64,000 nucleotides of DNA from Angiostrongylus vasorum (GCA_018806985.1 JADANN010000446.1:62001-126000), one strand, 5' to 3'. Counted from the stretch's first letter, positions 1-14,300 are shown. Translations and numbers: made by a program. Notes: a model not told the origin generated them from the sequence alone.

Positions 1-1780
1 GATGTTTAGATTCATATATGAGTTCGCATCATGCTGACGTTTTTCTCTTCTTCATAAATGCACTTGAATGCTGGTCGAATTGATTTCGTCGTGTATCCCT
101 GCCAGCTGTGCTGAAGCATTCCGAGGTCTTCATCAAAGGCAGGATATTTCGTTAATGTCTGTAATTATCTCGTGGTGCATATAAATTGGCACGAGTACCA
201 CGACAGACTCCGTTTTGTCTAGAATACGACACATAAGCGAGTATTCCAAGTGTAAATTTAATATATTCGATTACACATGAAGTTTTGCGTTGAATTTGGT
301 GAAAAGCCGTCTGTTTCAGATTTCAAAACATACGTGCTTGGATTCATAGTTACTTCCTACTCATACTTTTCAGTGGCAACAACATGGGCATATAACTAAC
401 TCCATGGTAATTCAGATTTTCTGTCACCAGAACCTACTGTATGGTTGTGATATTGATGAGTAGTAATTGCGTAGGCTTGGGTCAGATTTTTTATATACAG
501 TGATGATGGGTCGACGGGTTGGACGCAATTTCTATGCAAAATGAAGTCGATCGAGTGCTGTTGCCGTCATTCGTCCAACCAATCCGTTTCGTTCCTACCC
601 ATCCTCATTTTATAGTCCGCTCAGTACTAGTAATTAAGCCCCCCTACTTCTCTACTAGTTAATTTTATTTCCTCTTTATTTCTACCTACTTCGAATCAAT
701 GTGGGGAACAAACTTCGTCTCTTCGAGGTATTCAGAATTCTTATCTTTGACCTCACAAATGGGTGTGTTAATATCATATTCCAGCACAAATCGATTAAGC
801 ACTCGTGGACCTTACAATTGTTTCAGGGGGTCTTGGCATTCAAAGTGTTGAGTCTTCTGTTTTGTGCTCGAATCAAATCCATTTAGGATATAGGTTAGCA
901 CTTTAATTTTCTCCATGGTAGTGTTCTTTCTAACCAAAGCTTTGTTCTTCTCTAGTTTTTTTGTGGTAGTTTCGATAATTTTTGTGATGAGTCAGGTTAC
1001 CTTTTTCAAGGTGTTTGGAAGAGGTACAGTAGTTGTTTCAATGTAACTTCAACATTTTACAAAGGCCAAAATCAGCGTGTCGGGTGCTTAATGGGTAGGA
1101 GAGTACTTCTTAACATAGCATTAAGTGCATTCAAGGGAATTTCCGAATTTAGCTTGTTTGACGGCTAAAAATTTTTCACTTCAGTTGAAGGTTTACGGGC
1201 AGATATTGACCGTTTTGAATTCTATAGTCGCCTTCCAGCTTGCTAATGTGTTCTTTCATTTATTCACACTTTTTGAACAAAAGCCATAAAGTCTTTTCTG
1301 TTGAGAAACTACTTCGCTTTCATAAAAAATTCCATTAATATTCGTTTCTGTTTCTTTTTTCTGAGGAAGAAACCGTACAATTAACGGACACTTGGGGTCC
1401 GGGGTTTTGCAAATATCTCAGCATCATTGTTGTTATAGAATTAGTGTTCGCTAACCATAACAAAGCAGTCACCAGTGTCAAACTCTTGGAAATGGAGTTT
1501 TTAAAATGATCTGCATTCAGAATAGCGTATATCAACAAATACGTCTACAGATGTGAATATTTTCTATGGTTTTCTTTTGTTTGTTTGTCCAAAATCGTGG
1601 CCATGCAAAGGTCCTTTGCAAAAAATAAGATGGTTGTTTTTTTTTCGCTCTTTTTGTTTTACCTATATATTGTTGGTTTTCGTGCAAATTATTCGTCTTA
1701 ATCACCTTATATTTGTTACTATATGGACACTTATAGTACATGGTATGGGTGCGTGTAGCGCAGTGATCAGAGGCGCACAA

Positions 1781-1781
1781 C

Positions 1782-1825
<44 letters not shown>

Positions 1826-1826
1826 T
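1781..1826. repeat. (AT)n microsatellite
   Basis: Uninterrupted alternating AT directly after a SINE-A-like head (gtgtagcgcagtgatcag). Confidence 0.9.
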
Positions 1827-3189
1827 ATTTTTTTTCCCTGTTTTCTTGTTTTGTGTTTTTTCACTGTGAAAGCCATTATGATAACTTTTGCTGCTTGTGG
1901 TGCAATTCCTGTAGTTTTTTTGTTTAGTTTTCATCAGTCCGTGATATATACATCTACATCTTGACCCATTTCCCTGTTCTTGTTTTCCTTTTTTAACTAA
2001 TTTTGTGAAAAAAGGCTTTGGTTAGATAGTTTCAGTATTAGATTTATATATTAAAGTTGTTTTTTTCAAATTTTACTTTCATAAGCTTTCAAAAAGCAAC
2101 AGAAGATGATATGGTAGGGGAATTTAAAGAAACGGAAAGTGGTTATTTCACAGGGGCCAACTGGAAGAGAAAACTTTGGTTTATCTAAAGTTGTTTTGAA
2201 AATTAAGCGCAGTATTCGTGCTTGGAGTGTTATTCATTGTGCTAGTGTATAGTAGAATGTAAAAGCATTGATTCCAGGAGTGTGAAATCAATCTTTTTTT
2301 AGTCATTACCTTCATTGAGATGCTGAAAAAAGGTTGAGATGATCCATCCTGACAATAGCAGCAATAACAATAGGTTTAAGAAACTTGTTTTAAGTGATCA
2401 AGTCGAATTAGTTGGTGCTAGTGGTTTTAAATGGTGTACAATGAAAGAGGCTATAACTGTGCACAGTGAAAAGAAGTTTGGATATTCCTCGAGAAGTTTT
2501 TCAACGACGTAGACATTGCCTTAAAAAATCCTTTTTTCCCACTGCTGTAGTTATTAATTTCCCGGTTTAGACTATTTAGAGTAGAAGCCTTTAAATCGAT
2601 TTATGCAGAGCCACATGGGTTCGTTATTGCCTCCTTATGACATTAATCTGTTCTAACTGTTAGTAGAAAATTATGGATGAAAAATTTGCTGTTTCAACGT
2701 CTTGCCAGAATATCTACGTTCTTTGTGGGATCTTGTAAAGAAGAATCCCTTCGTTTCACTTAGGCAACTACTGATTGGCTGTGTTCAAACAAAAATTCCT
2801 TCATTTCGTTTATCCAGTTCGTGGGTATCATGAAAATTTGAGACCGTAGGTTCTATGGGCGGAATCTGTGGAGAACACACCCAATCAGTGTGTATGTGTG
2901 TGGTGTAATGAAACATATAGGTTCCAGTTCGTCTCCTCTTGTCGATCAGTGACTTTGTCTAACTTGATTTTAGTGAGAATTGTTGTCACAGGTGTAAATC
3001 ACACTATGTAATACTTGTAATATTAGTAATAGTTGTAATGTTGTTATCATCGAAGTTATAGCTTCTTTCCATTTGTTATAAATATTCACTTTAATTGTTT
3101 CTGCTTAGGTTACCTATCTATAAATGGGCATATTAGCAGTTATTTAGTATTATTTATTCACTTATTGCTACTTATTGTCATGAAATAAA

Positions 3190-3560
3190 GGGGGTGGGTA
3201 GTGTCTCCCGTATTGGTGCCGATCACCACGAGAACAGTGATGGTTCGACCCTGTCCAAGTTCACCACGGCTCACATCCCTCCAGGGTCACGAAACTGCTT
3301 CCATACTTCTCTGCGAAAAGTGCGTTCTTTGCAGTCCAAGTGGGAACGCTCCAGCCCGGCTATCTCAGGGCTCCAGGGGAAATCAACTCGCCTAGCATTC
3401 AGCGACGTTCACGACAAAAGGAAAATCCGCAACCAGCAGCCGAACCCTCGCGCGAAAGTTCGAAGGCCTATTATGGATTCGAGGAAACGAATCGAACGCA
3501 AGAAATGCTGGGATCCACACAGAAGATGTGAAGGACGGGTCGTGGAGAGTAATAAGCAAA
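3190..3560 (+). mobile_element. SINE-B copy, near full length
   Basis: Tail-side segments gcccggctatctcag, cagcagccgaa and a caaataaatttttt tail recur in the copies at 27985, 40450, 42165, 53395, 55320 and 58495. The head resembles a tRNA (ggtagtg A box; gttcgaccctg B box). Confidence 0.7.
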
Positions 3561-3624
3561 TAAATTTTTTAAATTTTTTTGCCACATAGAAGAAATAAAT
3601 TTGTTTTCAGTTATTGATAATTAA

Positions 3625-4045
3625 TATCGTTATCGCTATTATCGCGATTATTGTTATTGTTATTACTGTTACTGTTATTATTATTGTTATTATTATTGTT
3701 TTTATTATTATTATGTGGATCAGAGGGAGATTTGCCAGACTAGTTTGATACCAGGAAGATGGTGGATCCTGCAATTGGTGTACTCTTAGCTGGGCTTCCT
3801 GGTGGAAACGCCGGTCTCCTCAGTTTGGGGGACCCTGCCGTGGAGATGAATCCCTCGCTGTACATCGCAATCCGACACCCATGAACACCTCCCAGCTACA
3901 GTGAGGCAGTAAACCGTTGGGAGGAATGTTTATCATTATTATCACTATTATTACTATTACTATTATTATTATCATCATTATTATCATTATTGTCATTACT
4001 ATTATTATTGTTATTATTGTTATTGTTATTTTTGTTATTGTAGTT
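3625..4045. repeat. TTA/TTG triplet tracts around a family D repeat
   Basis: Two ATT/GTT-rich triplet tracts (about 3625-3715 and 3921-4042) flank the family D copy at 3716-3920, suggesting insertion into, or expansion at both ends of, that repeat. Confidence 0.8.
3716..3920 (+). repeat. family D interspersed repeat
   Basis: Shares ggtggatcctg, tactcttagctgggcttcct and cgcaatccgacacccatgaa with copies at 31790-32165 and, inverted, 44445-44790. No coding content; type unknown. Confidence 0.75.
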
Positions 4046-5206
4046 AATTCTCACTATTTCGAGTTTTCGTTTCGTTCTCATTTTTTATTAACTTTTAAAC
4101 GTCTTCACTTCTGAATGCATTTGTTATGAAGTTTTTAAAGACGTTCGATGTCTGTTACGTTTATTCAACGTTATGATCTAATTTTCTCTCTTAAAATTTG
4201 TTGCTTAATAAAGATTCGGAGAAATTATCATCGACATTAGTTGCTGGTTGAATGACCGGTGCAGAAGCTTAGATCGTGGAATTCTGTCAGTGATTCGTCG
4301 GGTGGGTTGGCCGGATGGCAACGTGGCCAACAGCACAGCGTCTTCTGTTACATCCATTTAGCTTTTGTCCTGTGAGTATCAAATCTCTGAACTTTTCGTG
4401 TTTTTCCCTGAAACCTATGTAATTGTTAGTTACTTGTTATTTTTCATATACGTTGTAAAGTATATCAATCAAGTAATGTCTCACCAATGAACAGGAGCAG
4501 TGTTGAAGTTTTGAAAGCACATTTGATCGTGAATTGTCATTGAGTTGGTCACCAGAAATGGTGATATTGCTACAAGGTTTTGTGGAATATAATAGATGGC
4601 ATTCTCAAAATTTTTTTCTTACTGATACGACTCTTTTACCTCGTTTCTTCTGTTTGTTGCAATAGTAGTGATGATTTCATTTGTATAATTTGACGCAGTG
4701 CATTGCGGTCCCACCCGCGTAGGGATGACTGCTGGTTCTAATCATTCGAACACATGTGAAGCTGTTCATGTTGTTAAGATTATTCGAGGGTAAAAGGTTT
4801 AGACTTATCTTTCCCTTTAACTGCAGCTGAGGACTGGTTTAAATTTAGAATTTGATCAGAAATTGAAATTAAAATCGAAAATTAAAAATTAAAATTAAAA
4901 ATGTAAATTCAAACATTTTCGAGTGGACGGTCGTCTCTGTGTCCATGTCCTATGGTTTCAATATGATTGTGGATGGTTTCGAATCATCGAATTAACATTA
5001 AGCAGCAACGAAGTATAGGTTTGTGATTGTCAGAATGAGTGAACATCCACGTTACTAGTAGTTTGAAACTTTAGTCGTTTACCACTCTATACGAGAACTG
5101 ACTTCGTCAGTCATGCACGCGTTGTTAGCGTAGTTGTGTTCACTTCTTATTCATTTCTTCTGTTCCGGTTTAACGATTCTTCATCTTTTCCTTCGAAAAT
5201 CCCCAG

Positions 5207-5335
5207 ATAACTATGAGAGAGCGTTCTGCGATTATTTAGCTGAGCAAACGCGTACGAGTAACACCGATACATGTTATGTTATGCCTGGTCGCTCATTCGG
5301 CATGCCACGTCTCAAACTAGTCAGGTTTCAAGGGG
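5207..5335 (+). CDS. possible upstream exon of the MAST gene
   Basis: An open stretch sits between a fair acceptor (aatccccag) and a GTGTAT donor. It would leave one base, which fits the two-base start of the next candidate exon at 5742. It contains YLAEQTRTSNTDT and RSFGMPRLKLVRF, which I do not recognise. Phase agreement is the only support; it may be chance. Confidence 0.22.
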
Positions 5336-5741
5336 GTGTATGAATAAGTTTCTCGATATATCCAAAATTAAACTGTTTGATAGAACTAAATATCACAACT
5401 GCTTGAACGAATGATATTAGGAAATTGAATGGATATCATCGCAGAACTTCGATCACGTTGCATTCACAAGCATTTGCCTTTAATTTGTTGTACTTTCTAC
5501 ATTGCCACTTTTTCATGTTATGCATCCATCGTGATGATCTTGTTGATTGTTATCATCTTCTTTAACGTCACTAAATGTGTTCTTTAGAACTAATAAAAAG
5601 AAACACCAAACATTTGTAGTATCTCGGCCTATGAGTAGTTGTGTTCTCAGTCGAACTTGCGTACATTCATGCTTCGTTCCTCGTCGTTTCGGATTTTATT
5701 CGCGAAACTCTGAACTTATTTTGAAAGTGTCCCTGTTTTAG

Positions 5742-5966
5742 TCGTTGTGAATTTGACATGGTCTTCGTATAAAGAGGATTCTCCGAAGCGATGCCCCCAT
5801 CAGCATCATCTGCATGCCGGCTCATCCCGAATGACGGCTCCAACAAGTCCGCGCCTCTATCGGTCGTTGGTTGACAGTTGGAACACGTCATCGGATATCA
5901 GCATTGGCCGAGATCGTTCGATCAGCGCCAGATTTTTCACCATTGCAGCGAATTCGATAAAGCGGA
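5742..5966 (+). CDS. kin-4: candidate N-terminal exon of the MAST gene
   Basis: The exon runs from a ccctgttttag acceptor to a perfect GTGAGT donor and leaves one base, matching the two-base start of the exon at 10749. The frame reads a His/Ser/Arg-rich, probably disordered segment including [17 protein letters not shown] and SISARFF. An in-frame ATG at 5831 could be the initiator if the upstream part is untranslated. There is no recognisable domain, as usual for MAST N-termini. Confidence 0.45.
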
Positions 5967-8900
5967 GTGAGTTCAGGAGGCGAACTACGAAGTGGAGTAG
6001 AATTCAAGGGTTTTGAGCAGACTTATGAAGAACATTTCTGTTCATATTCCTTTTTTTTACAACTTCTCAGCATATTTAAGTGATCTCACACATTCTGTTT
6101 CGTCATTACTATAAGTGATTTTTAATGAATTTGAAAAATGAAGTAATACTAGTGGGAGTTTTTTTTGATTATTTTCTGTGAGGTACGAAGTATCATAGTG
6201 TGTCCCACATGTCTTATACAGTAGTATGCCGTTGGCATCCTTTAATTAGTAATCAATCACATTTCAAAGCAGATCTGAACTTCTAAAGGCGATTCTCACC
6301 GCCGTGGCACAACTTACATATTTCTTCCTGTTTATTTCTTATTTTTGTTCAGTTATTTCAATTTATATGTTTAGTTCATAGTTAATGATATTACCGTATT
6401 GTTTATTTAAAATGGGTTTTGAAATTAAATTTTTAGATTATAAATAGCGCAGTAGTCATAAATTCAGTTCTTTCTGGGAAATGTTTTCGGTTTTGTCCGG
6501 ATGGATTTTGGCTCAACTCATTCATTCAAATAAGGTTTCATCTCTTCGTTTCAACATCATTTATGCATCCTTTTAGAGCACAGATTTAGGTTAAATTTTT
6601 ACATCAGTATATTTGCTTTCGTAATGAAAAAATAAGTAAGGATGGTTAATTACGTCAATAAGAAGGAAGTAATTAAATTTGAGCAATTGTTCTCGTTCGA
6701 ATTCAATTTTGGGCAGAAGATCCCTGAATCGGCTCGAAGCGTGAATTGCATTTCGTCTGGAAACAACGGCGATCGAACAGAATAATGTTCTTTTCAAAGC
6801 TTTCGTAATGGAGATGGAAACCATGAAAACAGGCAACTGCCGCCTATTTGACTATTTGATGAAATTAATTAGAGCGGACCCAAGCCCATCGTGCGCTAAC
6901 AGAAGAACGAAGCATAAGAGAATGAGCTCTGACTTTTTTTTCTTTTTGATTTCCTTGTGATCGGACCATGTTTCCGAATCTATTCATGCAGTTTAGAGGT
7001 GACTAAATATGCATTTGGCCCATACAGTCACTTGCTCAGGCCTATGGATCGGATCTATCAAGGCAGTTCCTTTCTGGTCCTATTCTCAACTGGTGCGCGT
7101 GTAGCGCAGTGGTTAGAGGGGGTACAACGCACATGGCAGCAATTCCGCGCCCCATCCTCACCAAGCTTTCCATCCCTCCGGGGTTGGAAAATTGGTACCA
7201 AACTCGTCTGGGAGGATGCTAGCTGGAGTTATTATATAGGCCAGGTATGCGTTCATTCACATCTAACGATGTTTAATGAAGTCGAATGCATTGCGCATCC
7301 CTCAGGGATTGGTCAGCGCCGAGAACTTTACCCTTTTATCCTTCTCAGTGGAGCCTGAATAAAATAATTCTGCAGGCGTACCTTGCAGGAATTGTTAGAA
7401 AAGCAAAAAGATAATTGCTAGTAAGGCTATTCTTCGCTGTTTTTGCACAACAATCTCCTTGTTAGTCGAATTATGATGACATGTGATTAAAAATACATTA
7501 CGTACGGCGACCCTTGACATTCCTTGCTTGAAAAAATGATAAAGAATAGAAAGTATTGCCGAAACAAAAACTTACATCAGGTCTTGACGACTTCTTTGTA
7601 CTTAACACATGGGATCTTCGACTTTAACTTTTTGAATCCTGATGAAATAAAAGTAAAATTAAAACGCTCAAGTATTGTTAGGTAATGAAAACAATCTACT
7701 ACGAACAAGGAACGGAATAGGCGACATGTTAAATTTATGGGAGAGTCCATCTTGTAGTTTACTTGATAATATCTTGTTAAATTCACTCAGTAGAAGTCGA
7801 AACGTTTGAGATAGGAAAGTCTACCTCACCTTGTATCTAATCTTACCTCAACCTGTCAGACATCACCGTGAACTATGCCACTACTGCAAATCTGTTTATT
7901 AGGTTCACAGAGCGTAGAGGCGTAGAATTTGGTTGTTATAAACAACCCAGTGGTGAACAAACTAGCATTTGCGGCAGGAACAAGTTGTTTTTGGTTTTAT
8001 TTCAGTCGGTAATATATACTGTGAGATGAGATGTATCTGTTTGACGGAAAAGACTGGGAAGCGAATTTCTTTTCCACATAACCCAGTACATGCTCTAGAT
8101 GATTCTATTTCTTACATTATTTTTTTTCGTCATACTGTCACCTTTGGAGGTCATCTATAAGTGAATTTCTGCGTTTCTATTGCATAAACGTGTTGCGTAG
8201 CAGCATTGAGTTCCACTTGTGCAAGGACGAAACATGGTGCATCTGCATGAGCGACTCAATTTCCGTTGAAGTGTTAGGACGGACTCACATTACACTTGAC
8301 GTCAGTTGAAATAAGCAGAAAAGTCAGCTGACTTGCTGAGACTGCTATCATTCGTGACAAAAACGAACAAAGTGAAATCGTTGGTGCTGGTTAGTTGGTT
8401 AATTTTTACCATGTATTTGACAATTTGGGAACCGAACAACATCGCTTGTCTCAAAAGAGCGCGTGTGATAACACGTGTGATATTTCTAGCACTATTACAA
8501 GCACCAAGAATTTTTGTGAAAAACTTTCTCAGTGGGCTGTCCTCAAGAAAAAAATTACTATTATGTCGCCCTGTTTTTTTTAGACACTTATCTGGGTTAT
8601 TGATTTATTGATGTGTTTAAGAAGAACAGCTTAAACTGACTGCCTTTTCTGAAACATGCATCATGCAATTAGGCTCCGTAGCGGCCGCTAGACAGCACTA
8701 GACGAGTTGATGACATTGGGCGCCGATTCAGGGCTACACGTCGTTACCAATCTTAACTATTTGGCCGAAATGTGGTAGAATTGTCAATGACATAGTCGCT
8801 AATGAGCTAAAATCATTTTTATTCGCACATATGCACTCGGCGTTATCTGTACGGTTATTAGAAAAAGCAATAGCAGCAATAAAAATGTGTTTTATGAACT

Positions 8901-11347
8901 GCTAAAGGGCTTCAGTCTTTGCAAAGAGTTGCAAATGTGCATAACTTTCCGTGTAGAATTCGATTCAACGGGATTTTTATAGAACTTCACCTTCAATATT
9001 ATTAGTTATTATGGAGCGGAACTGAAATGTTTGTAGCAGATGCGTAGATTGTTCAAGTTGAGTGTTTAAGATATGAACGCCAGAACTATAGAATGGTTTT
9101 TTTCTTTAGAAATATTCTCCCGGTATTAACATGGAAGATCTGCGGTAGAAAATCTTTAACGTTTGTCCTTGAGATGTGTTCTGGTGACTGATAAATATTC
9201 GCTCTGTATTGTGATATCTTAGTTAGAAAGAATTAAAAGAATGGTGAGAATATTATCAAGAAACTGGAGCTGCAGATGACGTTATCTCATTCTGATGACT
9301 AATGAAATTGGTTCTGCCAATCATTCTTCCGCCAACCATCTCGTCACCTCTGCCTTCGTTCTCTTTTCTTATTCATGACTTAATGTTTCCAAATTTTCTG
9401 TGAAGTTCAGCACATACACCATTTCTTCCGACATATTAAGAAGCTCTCAAATAGCACATACAGGAGTAGGGTTACGTTTTGTGAAAAAAAATGGGGAAGA
9501 AGGTAGGACATATCTACTATCTATCTAGTAATGTTTTGGAAGTGTGTGAAGTGTGGAGTTCCACTTTAACATTTCGAGCTGAAATTGAGTGTTGGTTAAT
9601 TCTTATTTTGTCACAAGTTTTCATTTGAAACGCTCAGTTCCTGAATTTTATTTTGAGTAGCCTGTTAACTTTTAGAATTACAATGTATTTGTTTTAGTCA
9701 TAAATTGATAAGTTACAAGGAAGTGAACATCAGCTATTCAAGATAGTAATATAGCTCTTTAGCTTCAGATTTGTTAGGTATCTTTTGACTTATTTGCACT
9801 TTCACGCTTCGTTACTTTCCTAGATTTTCCGTATGTGCTATACTGACGCTTCTGAAAACGAAAGAAAAGAATTCTCCATGCGTATGTTTGTTGTGTAATC
9901 GCACAGATATCGTATATACTATGGCAAGGAGGTAAACAGTATTAACGAGACGACATAAGGATCGTGGTGGAAGAACTCTGTTGTGATGAGAATCCGCACG
10001 AGTTCCTATGTTTGAGGACTCGTAATGCACTTTTTAGTTAACGAACATTCACTCTGAAGGGTGTTCTTTTTTTAGGCCGTCTAACTTGTTTTATTGTCCG
10101 TCGATAAGAATTAGAAAAAAGGGTGGCTGATGTTAGTCAGCAGACCTTTGATAATGTCTCCTTTCTCGGAATTCCTATCGAGATCCCAGTTGCCAAATTG
10201 ATTGGGCTTCATTAGAATGCCCCGATATGCACCATAAGAGGGTAATTTTCGAAAGGAGGTTGTGGATCATAGCCAATGAGAAGAGTTAACGAAGATCCAT
10301 TTGGTATATTATGTTTACTTGGATCACTGCGTGTTACGTCTTCTACTGGTTTGGCCACATTTTCTTTTCAATTATATAAAAAATATTTAATGTATACGTC
10401 TAAAAGCGCAAAACGAATATTTGCAGAAAGTAGGTGACTGTTCTTATGTCAACTTTTAGTGTCAATTTGAAACATTGTTGATGTTATAATAATATGATAA
10501 TAGATTTCTAACATTGTTTAATCTAATGACATCTACATCTACTTAGGAATCCGAATTTTAAAGATGCTCGAATTACCAGGTTTCTCTCTTGTGCTAAATA
10601 TAGACATAAAATTTGAGAATTAGATGTAAAATCTAGAATCTAACGTGGTCAAGTGATGGTAATAGGTACATGGTTTGTTTGAGTTGAATTTCCTTTTCAA
10701 TTCAGTCGAGATGCGAAAATCGTGTTTAGCACAACCAATTCATTATAGGTATGTGCAGTGAATCGTCAGTAGAGAGCAGTTGGCCATCACCGAGTTCCTC
10801 ATCCAATTTGGGACGACTACGATCCAGTCTCGGCCATTCTGATCCACAGATCTCAAGCAGTTGTAGTCATATACCATCGGCGAAGAGTGGTGTGAGTATA
10901 GTTGTCGTTCACTCATTTCTTTTTCTCTTATTTTTACCCTTTGTTTGAAGATGCTACGAGTCTTTCGGGAAACGTATGCTAAATGAGTTCGTTTTTTTAG
11001 GAATGTTCATACAACACTGTCCTTATTCTTAACTTCTTAGGAGAAAGTCATTTTATCTTTTTTTCTCTAGTACTCAAAAGACTATGGGAAATGTTTTGAG
11101 ACACTCGTTCGTATCGATTTTTCCGACAGTTAACAATGGTTCCTTATTGTTTAATTACTTTCTGTCATCATTCGTGAATTGTCAGTACAGCAGTAGGGTG
11201 GACATTGCACTTTTCTTCGAGTTTTTTTGTTTTAGTGCTTTCTCAGTTTGACTAGATTAAGTTGGACATAGATAATTGTATTCTTTGCAAAAGTGCTGAG
11301 TTGATGGTGAGATAGAAGTGTTTTCAAGAGAGAGAGAGAGAAAGAGA

Positions 11348-11391
<44 letters not shown>

Positions 11392-14300
11392 TATTGTGAG
11401 GGTTTAGGAATAGACATGCTCTTTGGAACGAATTCACGGAGACAGATGTACTTTGAAAAGTACGAGCTTTTAGCTCAAGGTTCTGAACTTGAAAGCGTTC
11501 CATATTTTCCATTCATTGCTTCCCTAATTTTTTTGCGTGAGATCTAATGCCCCTTTTTTTCCATTTATTCTTTGTAATAGATGCCAGGCCCAAGGATCTG
11601 CGCCCTTCATCTCTACGGTATCAGCACATTGATGGCGAACTTTCTGGGTAAAGCTCCTTCCAGCGGGCAAAGCCAACCATTGCTGGAAGAAATGGAAACC
11701 GTTAAGCCGATGCATTCCAGCTTTCCATGAAGAGTCAATTTGAACGCCATTCAACATCATTAACAAAACAAAATCCACAAGTATTATTAGCAGCCGAATC
11801 GACACGTAAATTCAAAAATTTTTCGTGCATGATGTGTATATGGCAACGAACCCAATAAATGAAGCTCTGGGATGGTACAATGCCTGACAACGGATCATGG
11901 AAAAATATTGGAGTAAAATAGAACCTAGTAGGTTGTTATTATAGATTTATTCTAATCCTAATAAATCTATAATAACAGCCTCGTGTCTGCTTATTGAAGA
12001 AAAAACATCGAATTATCAGTCAATGCCGAGGTTAACAGAAAGTCGGTCTTGGGAAGAACCTAGTAGATTCACTAGGCGGGCTTGTTCGGTGACTTTCAGC
12101 TTACCGTTAACATTTAAGCATGGTTCTGTGCAATAAATTTACCTGTTGCTTGTCTAGGCGAATACTTATACTTTCCAATGCTAATGTAAAAATAGTAGGC
12201 GACTTCTATCATTTTCGCATTTCTCTCTGTTTATCACTGAGCGACTACAGTGAACACCAGTTTTTCCTTTGTAACTGCTGCCCGATCGGTTCCGCTCCGT
12301 TGCTAATCACAGTGAGCATCAAACTTTTCGTACAACGTCCTGTGTTTTTGCCTTTTTTCTTTTGAAGAAATAGTAGCCATCAGTAGCTCGAAGTGATTTC
12401 CTCTATAACCATGAAATGGAGAAGATCCAGTGAGAGTATTTTGTGTTAAATATTGTATTTTATTGAATTGGTAAGGAATGGAGTGGTAAAAAAACTACTA
12501 GACATGAATTTCGGAAGACAGTTATTCGCAACTTCAACGTCGTCTCATGCACGCTAGCATATGCTTTGAAATCCTAATGACTTCGTTAACTGCAACCGAG
12601 CCTTAGAAAATCGTATTAGAAGGAGACACAAATAGGAACATTCAACGTGTTGGGCACTGATCTGAACGTGTGAACGTCGAAAATTTGATATGATCATATG
12701 CCCACTGAACGCTCAGTTTTTGACGATAATAGTAAATGATGTGTTTGAAAATGGTTGAATTCTTGAACAAACCAACATCGCCGTCGTCAACGCAGTAATT
12801 GTCTTCTTAAAGTGGCGCTGTCGTCAACAATTTAATACGGCTTATGCGCTGACCTCGTGATGTTTTTTCCACTCAGAGACTAGTTCTTTGCTTTGATCTT
12901 GTCGATTAGAAACAAACATGTTGCCAACTTGTCACTCTTCATTTCTCCAATTCGGCCACTTCTCCACGTTTTTCACATGAATTTATGCAATTGGACGAGT
13001 TTTCCGCTTTGGCTCAACTACACCAACTCGATACATTATAACCACTGGCTTCATCTTCTTTCTTTTTTTCTTGCTCATCTACTGGTTTCGTGCTCGTGTC
13101 CTATTATTGTTTTTTAATTAAATTGAGCAAAGCTGGAAGCACTGGTAATAGCAACCGACCGGGTTGCGTAGTCCTAGTACACCAACCTCGTGTTCAGTTT
13201 TATAGTCTACAAAGTGCTTATATGATTGATTACAAAATTCACTTAAATAGTATTCCTTGTGACAAATATTGGTGGAAGCAATGATTTCACTAATTTTTCT
13301 TGTTTGCTCACGTTTTTTCTTCTTCATAATTGTAATACTGAAATGATTACTCTATTAAGAAGTACGTCATCGTGTCGTCATACGTAGCGCATGATATACT
13401 TTTTTTTAGTCTATAGTTCCATTGCTGAACGCTGGCTCACCATCTTGTGCTGTAATGATCGACTCAGTAAACTGGTTTCATGCCATTTCGTAGGATTTTT
13501 CTTCCGGATTTATTATGAGTTAAATGATTTGCCAGACAAAGTTAATGGAATTCCTTATTTTATGAGAATATGACGATTTCTTCTTTAGTTGTATTCAGTA
13601 CTGTTCTGTTCTAGTCTTATCCATCACTATTCTGACCCTTCTATTCTAATGTGCTCTTATCATCTTTCCATAAAAGTAGTGATAATAATAATGCATGTCA
13701 GAGGAGTTGTCATAGGAATGGTTTCCTTTCTATATTTCCTCTTCTTTCGTGTTTATCGTATAGTTCTACACTGGTTTCATTGGGATCCGTAACAGTTGAG
13801 AAACGAAACAGGGAGAGAGAGAAAGAGAGAGAGCTACATGTTGTTAAATTATCAGTGCAGAGATGTGTCTATGAAATTATCATATCTGTATTACGTAGAC
13901 TAAAAAACTAATGACTTGACAATGAGCGCCCAAAATAGGGTCAACATTGTACCGTACGTAGGGCTTTATCAATAATTCGACTCTTCCCTACACTTAGGTG
14001 GTGTTGCTCCACATATATTTATTTCAAGAGTTCTCGTTTACTGTTAGTGATCATCAAGTTTGTGTGATACCAAGCTAAGCTCTAAAGTTGAGTTTTCTTG
14101 ATATCTGTTACGTCGCAGTTTTAAGACGACATATGAAAGCCGTTTGTCCTAAGGAGTTGATCGAAATTTTATTAGCGATGCTTTAATTAAATTCAGCGAG
14201 CCTATCGATTTTTCTGCAACATCTTGCATTGCACTCTTCCGTTTTTCTTCCTATAGGAGAGAAAAAAAGGTTTCATTATATGAGGATTTCCAGCCAGGAT

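Larger units (their letters stand above)
1..5206. other. no gene identified; AT-rich flank or 5' intron
   Basis: No convincing coding exon. It holds an (AT)n tract, two TTA-type tracts, a SINE-B copy, a family D copy, and short pieces of SINE-C (about 1370-1460) and SINE-A (about 1748-1790). It could be promoter, 5' UTR or a long first intron of the kinase gene. Confidence 0.6.

Noticed and set aside
3194..3589. 131-codon plus-strand open frame
   Set aside because: It is the translation of a SINE-B copy; other copies are broken in every frame.
7094..7165. Possible tRNA gene
   Set aside because: A- and B-box-like sequences are present but no cloverleaf with acceptor stem can be formed, and the same head recurs with a shared body, so it is a SINE head.
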